From: Glandiceps talaboti
Taxonomy: Eukaryota; Hemichordata; Enteropneusta; Spengelidae
Assembly (NCBI RefSeq): GCF_964340395.1
Contig: NC_135554.1
Location: forward strand, 11,540,751-11,604,750
Direction of reading: 5' to 3'
Length of the DNA: 64,000 nt
This document shows positions 1 through 13,000 of the stretch, in pieces (within the stretch, counting starts at the first letter, position 1; each line of letters begins with the position of its first letter). Under the pieces are notes generated by a model. That model made no database searches. It was not told the origin of the DNA and worked only from the letters and a program-made list of their open reading frames with translations. The position numbers and the translations under genes were made by a program.

Positions 1-1446
1 ATACGGTTTAATATCAATTTGGTTTTCACTTAAAACCACTATAGGCACTATCGCGATGTGAGGTTTCAGGTTATCTGATACCATGATACCTTTCTCGAGA
101 TCTCCGGGGTAAGTTGTTTGCTATACATATCATCTATAGCATGCAGTGAATGTGCAAACTATATACCGTATCTATGAAACTGACAAAAGTCGTAAGTGAG
201 AATTAACTAAATGGTATATCCCAGAGACCATTCTCACACACCAGAGCAGTTATTTCTTCCGCGACACTGAGAAATAAAGTTTTGGACGATGCCGTAAAAG
301 AGGCTGTGGTTTACGACGATGCCCGGAGACTTGTTGTCGCTGGCTCTCAAATCCAGTGATCCTCCATTGACGTTGTTGGAAATGATGATCACTGACAGAT
401 TTGAAGCCCTCTGATTGACAAGTCCCAAGGCTAAACTATTGGCAATTACGTTGTATTGCCATAAGAGATACGGCTAATTATCTGTGACTTTAATTGTAAA
501 CTTTCATAAAGGTGACCGAAATGTGTAGAATTGTATACATGTACAATTAAACGATTACTACAACAATGTTCGACCATCTGTATCTCTTAGTCTGACTTAA
601 GCAGCAAGTATCTTTATTGATCACAGTGTAATCTTCACTCTCTGATATATAATCAGTGTACATTTTACCAGTGGTATTCTAAGTAGAGTGTTCAGGATAG
701 GGACACTGTGGGATATCTAATCTGGTATAACAAACAAAAGTTGCAATGTTGTATATATTGTGTTCTAGTTGCTAATTTAACATCAAATATTGGAGTAGGT
801 TTTTTTACCGTCTGAGTGAAGTGCCAGTGTATGTGTGTCACATTATCTGAGTAGTGACTAGCCAGCTTTTTGGTCTTATCAACAATTTGAGAAACTTGCT
901 GTTGGTAGGTAGTTTTCAGCACAGCTTGAGACAGGCTAAGCGATACAGTATACAGTTGGTCGAACATTGTTGTAAATAAAGATTTGGCTAAGTTGTCGGA
1001 ATTATTAGTACTTTTCTTTTGGGGAATAGACCATGTCGTTAACTTTCAGTTGCGATGATAATCGTTATCAGTTTTGTCTTTAAAGGGGTGTGTTTTAATA
1101 TCGGGTCATCAAATTAGTGATCTTAATAACGATTACAAGCGACCATTATTTTATTGTTAATCAACTCTTTTTATAGCATTGTCAAACAACCAGGTTTCAC
1201 ACCTACATTTTAACCTCAATACAAAGTAGGTTATTAGGTTGATAAATTTACGTAATCATAAGAATCAAATTCAATTGAATCATTTCTAATTTATGGGGAT
1301 CAAGAGTTTGGAGACACAATCGAAAGTCAATCGAGTTGTAAAAATAGAGAATGGCCTGAACTGTTGTCTAGGGGATAATCGTGGAACGAGCGTCATACCA
1401 ATCAGCAGCAGCAGCAGCAACAGCAACAACAACAACAACAACAAAA

Positions 1447-1479
<33 letters not shown>

Positions 1480-2586
1480 AACAACAACAACAACAACAAC
1501 GAAAACAACAACAACAAATTGAACCATATATGTGGAAATGATGACAACACTAAAACGAATCAGACTTAACGTGCGGTAATCAGAATGACCTGCACATCTA
1601 TGGTGCAGATGTCTAGTTGGAGTGTTTACAAAATGGTAAAATGCAAACATTTCTTTGTTTTCCAATTGCAAGCACACCATGTGTAATCCCACGGTACATC
1701 TTGGTTTGACCTGTTCTATGTACCAACTTGTTGCTAGGCAGTATAGCGCAGCTCGCAGTCCAAATCACACGTGTTCGTCGGGATACCGGGCACAACGGAA
1801 TGTTTACAATGCAACAAGGGAGGAAAGAGATTGAAACAAATTCCTCGGAATTTCACATGAGAAAAAACAAGCACCGTTTATATTTTAGTATCAAAATCTT
1901 GTTTGTAAAAATCCAAAAAAAAAGACAAGTGTACCAAAGATGATGGGTAGCTGAAGACTACCACACTTTAGGATCTGTGTTGACTTTGGACTCTGTACAT
2001 GACAATTGAAGAATGTTTTGTTAGGCAATTCTTGATATAACCTTGTCTACCTGTCAAATCACAGTTATGTCCATTCCGTGTTACAGTTCTATCATTTGAT
2101 TTGCATTATAGTTGCTGACAGAAGTTTGTTTTATAGTATTGTGACGTATGGAATAGACAAAAAGTGAATTGCTCATGTGTTTTTGTTCTATGATCGAAGG
2201 CAATCACAGTCGACGTTATCGCATTCAAGTCCCGCCAGACTCGTAAAATATTTCCATTCAAATAGTAGTTATTCAAGGCTTCATTCTAATCACCTAGGAT
2301 ACACAATAAGTCGGTGGAAATGTCTCACGTTGTTGTTAACACGAATTGGACAAAAAAAAAACGATGCAACCGAAGTAACAAAAAGTCAAGTAGAATATTA
2401 TCAGCGAATAAAAGTCTAGACATTTTCGAGGCCATTTGTCACCGTGCGTGCTAGTCCAAAGGGTCTCTGTCTAGTCCCATTATTTTACCTTGTGGAATAT
2501 CTTAGTTAACGTTTGGTAATATGGTAGGTTGAGGGCGCTCAAATCCGTCAACAACGAGAAATGGACAACTTAATACAAAGCGAGCT
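1..2586. other. No gene recognised
   Basis: Apart from the trinucleotide array at 1.4 kb, only short frames of under 95 codons without family motifs or splice context. Confidence 0.5.
1404..1516. repeat. Compound CAG/CAA/GAC trinucleotide array
   Basis: CAG, then CAA, then about eleven GAC units, then CAA again. Low-complexity Gln, Asp, Asn and Arg frames in all phases show it is not a coding domain. Confidence 0.9.
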
Positions 2587-2595
2587 ACATAGTAT

Positions 2596-3304
2596 GATTG
2601 CGATTCACTTCGTCCCATTTTCAATTCGTCCCATTTCAACTCGCCCCAATTTCAACTCGCCCCATTTTCAACTCGTCCCATTTTTAACTCGTCCCATTTT
2701 CAACTCGCCCCAACAACACTAGGAAACGTTTATAAATCTAAACGATACATGGACTCGAAGTACGGAGACCGAAACATTTACATGATTTTACCTACATAGC
2801 CAGTCGAAGCGTAGCAAATGTAACATTTCGTAGCAGAAAGTGGTGTGGGTTTTGGCTAAGTGTTTGGTAGATCTAGAACTTATACTAGCACAACAACTTT
2901 AAATTTCCTCAGTCATGGAATATCACTTTTCACATTAGGACTTAATGTTTACAACCCAAATAAGAAATAATAATGATAATAACCAGGGAGAATATTAGTG
3001 ACTGACACGCTTACGACTTCCGCGCATACAGGTTTTGGAGACGTGTCTCCTCTCCCTAGTTAACGCAACTATTAAAGTATTGTAGTATGTGTTTACAGCG
3101 CAAGTGGTACTTCATTAGTGGAATACGAGATACCACAGACCCTCCAAACTGAGTACTACTAGCTTCGATTTCATATATGCACAGGTAAATTATATTGCAA
3201 AGAGTTGGGGCGAGTTGAAAATGGGGCGAGTTGAACATTCGACGAGTTGAGTGGGACGACCTGAAATGGGACGAGTTGAAATTGGGACGAGTTGATCCGT
3301 CACC
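2596..3304. mobile_element. Foldback element with inverted minisatellite arms and 9-bp TSD
   Basis: The left arm (about 2609-2711) is a tandem array of a 16-17 bp unit close to AACTCGTCCCATTTTC. The right arm (about 3207-3292) carries the same unit inverted (GGGACGAGTTGAAAATG type). The arms enclose about 500 bp with no recognised gene. The direct repeat ACATAGTAT flanks the structure at 2587-2595 and 3305-3313, as expected for a 9-bp target-site duplication. Such duplications fit Mutator-like foldback elements. No transposase is visible, so the element would be non-autonomous. Confidence 0.7.
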
Positions 3305-3686
3305 ACATAGTATACCCTTGCAGCAATCTACATTTTGTACATGTAAGTATAACAAAGAAAGCAAACTACGGTCTATGCCGTATCTAGACTGTAAGATTTA
3401 CGTCATGTTGTTCAACCCTGTCAGGATTCTAAACCCGAGTGAGTGATAACTGCTACCGTGGCGTAAATGTCGTATCTTACAGCCTACCCATGCTAGATGT
3501 TGTATTTTGGGATATCATGTCAGTTGTTATATTTACATCCTATAACTATTATAATTCGTCATATTCTCTCATAAACTCGCCACGTACAAAGTCTGATTCT
3601 GATTACAGAAATAGACAATTCGGTCCGAACTCACGGTGTAAATATACTACGTCAGGTCAATATTCAATAATTGGATATTACATATT

Positions 3687-3689
<3 letters not shown>

Positions 3690-3733
<44 letters not shown>

Positions 3734-3741
3734 GTCAGTCA

Positions 3742-3772
<31 letters not shown>

Positions 3773-3785
3773 GGTCGGTCAGTGA

Positions 3786-3820
<35 letters not shown>

Positions 3821-4022
3821 CATCCATCCATCCATCCATCCATTCATTCATTCATTCATTCATTCATTCATTCATTCATTCATTCATTCATTCATCAATC
3901 CATCCATCCATCCATCCATCCATCCATCAATCCATTCATCCATCCATCCATCCATCCATCCATCCATCGATCAATCAATCAGTCAGTCAACCAACCAAGC
4001 AACCAAGCAACCAACCAGTCAG
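3690..4022. repeat. Compound tetranucleotide array
   Basis: Successive blocks of AATC, AGTC, TGTC, ATCC, ATTC, ATCC, AATC and AACC type, each one base from its neighbour. It produces SINQ, SVSQ and SIHP repeat frames that are artefacts. Confidence 0.95.
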
Positions 4023-7000
4023 TAAATTGTTAGAGCTTCAGTCACACCAGTATGAAGCAAAGCTCGTGAGACTAACAAGTTGAAATTGCATTATTAAACA
4101 GCTGTACCTATTGGATGGCTATAAAGGTTATTGAATAAGAAAGAAAATTTTATGGCCGAAACTTTAAAGGGGTACCACAGGGACGACTGATTATTTCATC
4201 TGATTAAAAATGAACTAAATAACTTTTCGATTAGAAAACAACTGATGTGAATGAATAATTAAGACATAATTTTTTTTTATCTCTTTGCAATTATCATGGC
4301 ATATAATATTTGATGCAATGACCCATTCTCGCCATCTTTATTATTCCTTCGTTGTCATATTTATAAAATTAAAACTACACGTTTTTCTGAAGATGTTACA
4401 AAATGGAAAACAAGGGATAAAATAGATGGGGAAATTGAGCAGAACTCTGCGATATTGTTATATTGTAGGCATGGACTCCCCGTGAAACATTCTGTTTGAG
4501 ATTTGACCCCTTGACCTTTACAACTGAACAACACTGAGTACCTTGATCCGTTATTCCACCCCTGGAGGGTGAATCCACATGTCAATTTACCCATATTACT
4601 TTTCAAATGCTCGCAGAAAAGAGGCTTTGTGAATAACGGATGTCACGAAATGTGACGGCTATAGCATTCGATTAAATTGCTATGAGTTACTTAACAGGAA
4701 ACGTGGAACGTATCATAGAGAGTGTTCACAAATATACCACAGGATATTAGGATTTGGAAATCACTGTTGAACAAGATTTTCTGTGACAAGTGACGTCATT
4801 AGTGTCTAAAGTCGTCAGTTTTTCTTTGTCAAAAATCCACGACATTCTGGGCAAACTCCGTTTAATATATTTTTTTTCAGGTGATGGACATTCTTCGTTT
4901 GCAACATTATAGTATTACATAGCATAGACAATGACTTAGCAGTAGCATCGTAATATAATATTCTTGATTGTAAACTTTGACTAATTAAGGTAAATAGGAT
5001 TAGATTTTCATTTACGTAATTAACCTAGAACAAGTAGAACAAATACGTTTATAAAGCGCGCCAACATTCATTATCGCTAGATTGCAGCGTACGACATGAT
5101 TTGACTTGAAAGAGTCCAATTATGATATTACCTGATGATTTCAGTTATTAAAGCAACGCATATCATTACATATTGCCATCGCTGTGGATTTCAATGCCGA
5201 TGTTATAAACGGTATTTGTTCATGGTAACCAAGTCCATTGGTATCTAATAGTCTTTACAAGACGTGTGTTTTATTTATATTACGATGTTCGCCAGTCTGG
5301 TGCAAATATCATCCAATTGTGACGTATATATGACAGCCTGTGTTTTGTGTGACTGTATTGTAAAGGGGTACAGTATATATTGCATTATAATCCATTCATG
5401 AAAGTATCATATGATTGCATTTAATTTGTTGTACGTACTTCAGACATGGCCTCGTACATAAATATACAGCATACTAAATCAACAATCTGTCTCCAGTATC
5501 ATAACTCTTTTTTCTATAGTAAGAATGGTCACTGTAGTCTCAGTAAAGTTAGATTGAGGTCACGTGGTGTTTATAACGTATTAGCCATGACGGCTTCTAT
5601 TAGGCTTTGTGGAGAGACAGTTGAACTTATGTTGAACATGTATCCGATCGATAATCACGTGTTTGTAATTTTCACAGGGTACACTTTTGCCATGTAATTA
5701 AGAACGTATGTAGTAATTATTTGTAAGAAGAATGAGACATGCGATATACAAGCTTAAGAAGAAACATTGGTTTACAGGCAAACAGATAGAACATACAAAC
5801 AAAACTAATAAGCTAATACCAAACAGTTTTCATTTTGAAAAATTACAGTTCTTACTGAGGGAAAAAAGCTAACGATTTCAGACACCTGTATAATCTAGGT
5901 CCTACAATTTTATTTCAAAATACCATGTAATTTTTTCATGAGAGTCAAAGCTCCCACTCTTCCTTTCTTGTGTATTTATGCATATCACGCAGAACACGTG
6001 TTATCAATTCATCAAAAATCCAATACAATACTTACATTGAGATGAATATAATTATAGATTAAAAACTAATTTAAAATATTGAAAAAAAGAGCCGTTAGAG
6101 GTTCGGAATGATGAGACTTATCAATACGCACATGAAATATGTTAATTCAAACTTATTAGCCTGACTATTTCAGACATGGGACAGGGGAGAAGAGAAATAA
6201 CAACACGGTGGGGATTTAAGGAAAGTGTATCAAAATCTCATTACTGTCATTTTTAGTGTCACATTGGATTGGATATCCAGCTGACACATAGACCTACAAC
6301 AACATTCACGAACCTGTTAACTTGTATTGAATTCCCTACTAGTATAATACATACCAATTTCTTGGTTTTTTATCATAATAATATTCCAGTTGGGAGACGT
6401 CAATATATCGAAACGTTGACGGATTCAATGTACAGTCGCTATGATCTTTGTTCTTTAAAACCGCTAGACTATGAATTTAATTTCCCGTACCGACGTGTGG
6501 TCGTGACCGTTAGATTCAAGTTCATATTCAAAGGTTATTGACATTTCCTCAAGTTCCAGCCTCTTTACTTATCAGCGTAATATACGTAGGTCTCTGTAGT
6601 TGGACAGGACCTTATTTTCCTCGACTAACACAATGATGTAGACGAACAGTTATTAAAAGCCCAAGATTAAAAAAATGGGCCTTTTCACATTAGTGTTACG
6701 ATCCAAAATATCGTATTTCGGAATTATAGGAACATATAATTCTAGTATATCGGCAATGCAGGCCATAAGTTAGCCATTTCACATGGAAGAATTACGGAAT
6801 AGAATTGGGATTACGATTCTGTGCAAACATGATGTCAGCAAATGTATATGGTTGAATGATATAAAAAGGAGAATTAAATCATCTAGCTATCACTCAGGTA
6901 GGTGGTTCTGGCAAGCCGGAATCTCAACTCAGTCTTGGCTAATTTCCAACTCTGGGCCAAGCCGATCGAGTGCGAGTGCTGATGTCTTGATTTAGACAGA

Positions 7001-8400
7001 TTAGGACACAACCCATCTGGCTCCTCGCAACATTTAGTATAACGACTGGTTGAATAGACGAGTTGTATTAAGCTGTTGGTAGCGTTCACGTTCACTACGT
7101 CATTTAAAAAAATCAATATTTGGATCGTTAATGTCAACTAAACAACTATTACTATAGTGGCAATTAATATTCTAGTAGCTTTTACTTGATATTAGTATAA
7201 CATCAAGTTGAATTGCCCACATATCACAGAAGTCGTCACTGACCTTGACCACCACTCTCGACTCAACATTTTACAGTAAAAGATGAAACGATTTCGTGTA
7301 GGTTTATGGCTCTCTACTAATACCTCACGCATCGAATTCAAAATATGTACAGTGCAAGATACACATATATACGCATTTCAGCAATATTCAAACAGGTTAT
7401 AAGTTTTAGAAATAATATTAATTGTTGAATGGTTGTCAATACATAAGTACTGGTTTGGCTTAGAGCCTAAATTAAGTGATTGCCACTTGATGGTATAGTA
7501 TATATAATTAAAACGAATAATTTGTTACCAACTTGATGCAATTATGTATGGACCAAAGGTTTATTCTTTGTAGTCATTCAAATATAAACTGGAAGCCATC
7601 GGGACTTGCTTTACCTTTGAACAGAAGACTTTTTGTAGAATTCATGAGTACTACGAACCTGTATTTTCTTCAGGAGGTATAGATGTTAGTTACACATTTA
7701 GTATTCATGTATTCATATAAGCCAATTTTAACCTGTCCTCACCATACTGGCAGGTTCTGCATAGCATCCCTTTCCTTTGTGTTATTTTGCATTTCTATTT
7801 GATACTGAAAATAAATAAATAAAATGTATACGAAACAATAAACATGTCGTTTATCATAAATAGTGTTCAGTTGCTGAAGCGAGCAAAGGAATGTTCGTGA
7901 AATTAGCTCATGTTACTTAAAGTATTAGATAGATTCAATGATATTCTTCAATTCTTGTTATTCCCAAAATGTTGCCTGTTAATAAGTATACATCGTATGT
8001 GCCTATATTAGAATTCCATACTATAGATTATTCCTTGATTCTAAATTGCCCAAAGCTAGGAATGTATTCATTCAAAGTATGTTATATTGACTGACTTTGA
8101 TTTGCAGTGATGGTGACATTTGCACAGCTCCAAGTGTTGTGCTTGACTGACAGCACAAACTATACGATGAGAGTACATTTTATTCCCCGGTGAATAAATC
8201 CTAGCTCAGCGTCGTGACCATAGACTTTATTAACTAACAGTTCACAATCAATGTACTACGGTGTCGTGAATATTGGACTACTTCTGAAACAGTGCCGCCG
8301 GTAAAACTATCAAGGTATGATTACGTAGTCAGTGCCAGATGAATTATTTTGTTGAGCCCGACCGAAGACAACAATGAATATTTAACAGTCTCTTTAGTCT
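4023..8400. other. No gene or repeat recognised
   Basis: AT-rich unique-looking DNA; the longest frames (about 80-90 codons at 5446-5697 and 6269-6541) show no domain or splice support. Confidence 0.5.
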
Positions 8401-8422
8401 AGCTGCCTTCACAGGATAGAAT

Positions 8423-8822
<400 letters not shown>

Positions 8823-9788
8823 ACACAGACATACAAACAAAACGTTTGCATTACGAACTAAATAACTTATACTAAACCTCTACATGTAAGAAAAAGTGTT
8901 TTAGACTCGAAAAGACCACACTCCTTTATTCATAGCATCAAAGTATACCAATGTAGACATGTCCTTCACCTGTTGCTCTCAACCTCAAAATAATACGTTT
9001 TTGTCACTCGGTCCCGCTTCAGTTACTGCACATACAACTTAAATCATACGCGTACTCAACTGTGACAAGTTCATTAAAACCTTTAATCGTGTGTCTTAAC
9101 CCTTAAGACGCCCGGGAATAGAAAATAGCAAGGGTGTACGGGTTTGTGAAACATGCACATGGAATCATCCGACACTTATTAACTATGGCTAATGACGGAT
9201 GTTTCTCTATTTCAACTATCAATTCCATTTTCAAAGGTTGACAATATGTCTCATGACATTAATACATGTATATCAATATTTGATTGATTGTTGTAATATA
9301 CATGTAATCAAAAAGGCAAGTAGCACATTCACCTCGCAGATAAATCATGGTGATGAAAATGTCAACATGAATGAGTGTACAGTGTTAAATAACTATACCC
9401 ACGAGAGAGGTTTTTGTTTATGGGTCAATTGCAAGGCGACGAAAATCGGAAATGACTATATGTACTTCAGTTATATGTTGGTTAGATAGAAATAACGATT
9501 TTTGTAATTTTAAGGTGCACTTTATTACTGAGTAAAAAGTCATTCTGTTATTTAAATTAATAATTTCCAATGTTTCTTTTCCAAATGTCTAGAGGGTGCC
9601 ACAAGAGTCACACGTGGTTGTCTCTTAAGAGTTATCATTATTTGATTGTCTGCTATCGCCCATCCAAGCTTTCAGGTAGTTCAGACCAAAGTACATGTCC
9701 CTTTTATTGACATCCAAGAACATGCTGAACACATACAATTATAACTACAATTCGAAAACCTGGTATGTCATTTGTGTAGTAAATATGT

Positions 9789-10099
9789 ACTACCAAACCA
9801 GAGAGACTTTAGAGTTTCTATCAGGCGACAAAATGCTTTTTGTTATGAATTACACAAACCAAATACAAACACTGATAGCGCACACACACAGGAGATGTTA
9901 CATTTTACTCACTGTGAATACAGAAAAAAGGGTTCCTGTTTGAATCTTTCTCGTTTCCTCCGACAGTGATGTAGATTTGTGTTCAAAGTGAGATAAAATG
10001 TATCATTTTATATGCTTGCGCGCTATCAGTTTCTGTACACTGTTTTACGTAATTTGTAACTGCCTAATTGAAACTTTAATGTCACTCTGGTTTTGTAGT
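9789..10099. mobile_element. MITE-like element, family 1, copy A
   Basis: Terminal inverted repeats of about 30 bp: the left end reads ACTACCAAACCAGAGAGAC and the right end, inverted, ACTACAAAACCAGAGTGAC. Both are followed by a GTTTC-ending block. The right half (GATTTGTGTTCA, GAGATAAAATG, TATCATTTTATAT) is shared with the copy ending at 51771. No clear target duplication was found. Confidence 0.55.
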
Positions 10100-13000
10100 A
10101 AGACATGTTTTAATGCACATGCATTATCTCATGTCACTGATAATCATTTGCTGAATGCTAGGGATGACTAGACACGAAGGTACACACGCTGAAGGGTATA
10201 TCAAACAAAACTCAAGTACCTACTTTAATATCTATTAATCCGGCAACCTACAAACACGTCTTTTTGAAACTTAGGTTATAGAAAGTTTACCCGATTCTTC
10301 CAAACTCGTTTTTACATAACAATCTTCTATCGACACATTTGTACATTTGAGCGTACTACAGGTGTAACACGTACCAATAACACCTATTTCTCTCGCAGCA
10401 TTCATGCTCACCTGTAGGCCAAATCGTACAAGTAGCTCTAAATTTTTAAATACAAACATGCATTCGTGCCGTTGATGGGTTATCTATGAGATCATAGTTT
10501 TAAGTACAGGTCACGCCAATCTAAACATAAACACGTGTTCGTGCCTTTGATGACTTCTCCGTGTAAGCATAGTTGTAAAAGCAGATATTCTTATTCACGA
10601 TGATCAAACATTGGCAGACAATCTGTCTCTCTTCATTAACCCTCATCCTGCCACAGCCATTATCTTTTACGTGGACTTGCATCTGAAGACTTGAAAGTTA
10701 ATGTTGTATAACTTGTCAGAATATATGTATATTTAGATATTATTGCCTAATATTCTTCGTCGTCCAGCCACGAAAAATACAAGTTACCTAAGGAGACTTG
10801 TAACCACGAGTCGCTAGAAACCTTAGACGAGTAGTGATAATCCTCCAGCATAATATATGAAAAATCGGGCAAATAACCAATTTCGAGCACGAGCAAACCA
10901 GTGACGTGGACACAGATTGTCGTGACGTAGAGCGACCAGGGTACATACAATCCAGTGTCAATAAATTGGGCATTGCATACCATAATATCCAATACTGTAC
11001 CTCATCAAATGATTCACATCTATCGTCTAAACGTATACGAGTTCGTTATATCATCAATATTTCCAAAATTACCCCGACTGTATACTTTATATAAACTTGG
11101 GATAACCAACAATATCCGATTTCCAATGATTATGCAATATACGGTATAATTTGATTTTTAATATCATAATTAAAATAAAAAAATATTGGATATCAGAATC
11201 ACGAAAGAAAAATATCGAAATACGAGATAACGAAAACGATTTCCGTTATGATTGAATATTTGTCAATACAGTGGTTGGAATTCAAATATGCTGAGTGTTG
11301 CAGTAGTGGAAGAACATCACTCATGAAAACGGTCAAAGAGTACGGAAGGATGTTTTGGTTACATGTAATCTATCTGGAAAGATGTAACAGAATGTAGGTA
11401 ATAATTGAAACACGTACATGTATTCGTATATGTAGTCGGGATCATCACCCCAGTGTAGCCGTTAATCAATTTTAGAATTGAAACGATTGAGTCGGTGTAC
11501 ACGCACGCGGTTGAATATAGTCAACGTTTCTATTAGAAGTCACAATTTTTACGGTGAAAATTTATTAAAAAATGACGACACTACATCATTTTGATAATTA
11601 CGAGACAACACCTCTCATCTACTATACACATTTCCCCAAACCTCGCACAAATCAAACATTCGGAAGGAGATCACACCACAAGATTGAAGATGTCACCTGT
11701 GGTCTAAAACTTTTCTTTAATAAATAGTCCACACGGTACTATAATTTTTTCATCGGAGAAATATTGATTCAAAATCCACATTCAAATATATTATTACCAG
11801 GATAAAAATTTAAGTCTGGTAGATTTGTGTGTAAAAATGAAAAGTAACGGTGTTTTCATCAAATGACCGAAACAATTTGTTATATACTGAATACTCATTG
11901 TTCTTAGATCGCTAGATTAACTGTGTGAACGGTAGACGTTTCCCAGGTGACAACAGAAGCATATCGTACGACTGAAATGCCATACATCGGTGATTATTCG
12001 TTCAAAGATGGCAGTTAAAGAGAATAAAGTTTAATCGACTGAGACATTGATAATACATTTTTATGAGGTACGCCTCAGCTGCCGCAAGATCACATTTCTC
12101 CTCTTGGGGGCCAAGCCGCTACTATTTACAACAGACAGTCTGAAATAAAAAGTGTGAACAGACGAGAATTAAATTCAATTTGATTTGTGTTGTAAATTAG
12201 AGGAATAGTTTTACGAACTAAGTCGGCAGTCAAGGCACTTCTTATTTGACGATTACATACATGAATCGATCAATTTGTTATGAACTTGAATATCGATTAC
12301 AATAACTGTACTATACAAAGGGAGCATACACAAATTTACAATGACAAACACTTCACCTGACACATGATAGAGTCTTCTTGCTCCGTCAATACAAGTCATA
12401 TTAGCAATTACATTGTATCGTTTGTCAACATAAATCTTACTTACATTGCTACATTGCCTCTGCGTGAAAGAACACTAGCCTCAAAGAACTAAGCCGAATT
12501 ATTTTCAATGTAACATATATACTCTGTATTAAGATAATGGTATCTCACGCAAAGAAAAATATTTAAAAAAAACTTGAATCTAATAAGGAACTTTGTTGAG
12601 TCATAGGACAGGTCACGTAATGAAATGTGGCAATTTCGAGTAGACAATAAAATGTAACAATGTCTGACGCGTTTATTGAGTCAGAGGATGAAATGTGGCA
12701 ATGTTGAGTAGATGTTTGACAAGTCAGACTATAAAATGTAACAATGTCTAACGCGTTTGTTGAGTCAGAGGATGAAATGTACCAATGTTAAGAAGATTGT
12801 CGAGTCGGACGACGCGTTATTCCGGGGTGAAATGGTTTCCATTGTACATTGATGTTAAAATTTAATCAAAAAAAATGAAAAGAAATTACATTATTTCTTC
12901 AATGATAACTGCGGTTTCTAATATTCAAAGGTTAGCAATTCAAAGATGTCCTTTAACTGTGTTCAAATACTTGTCACTAGTCTTGTTATGTATCCTAAGG

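Noticed and set aside
3439-4083. 214-codon frame with SINQ, SVSQ and SIHP repeats
   Set aside because: It is a translation of the tetranucleotide array; similar repeat frames appear in other phases and the flanks lack domains.
5446-5697. 83-codon plus frame as a gene
   Set aside because: No signal peptide, domain or splice support; this length is expected by chance in a 64-kb window.
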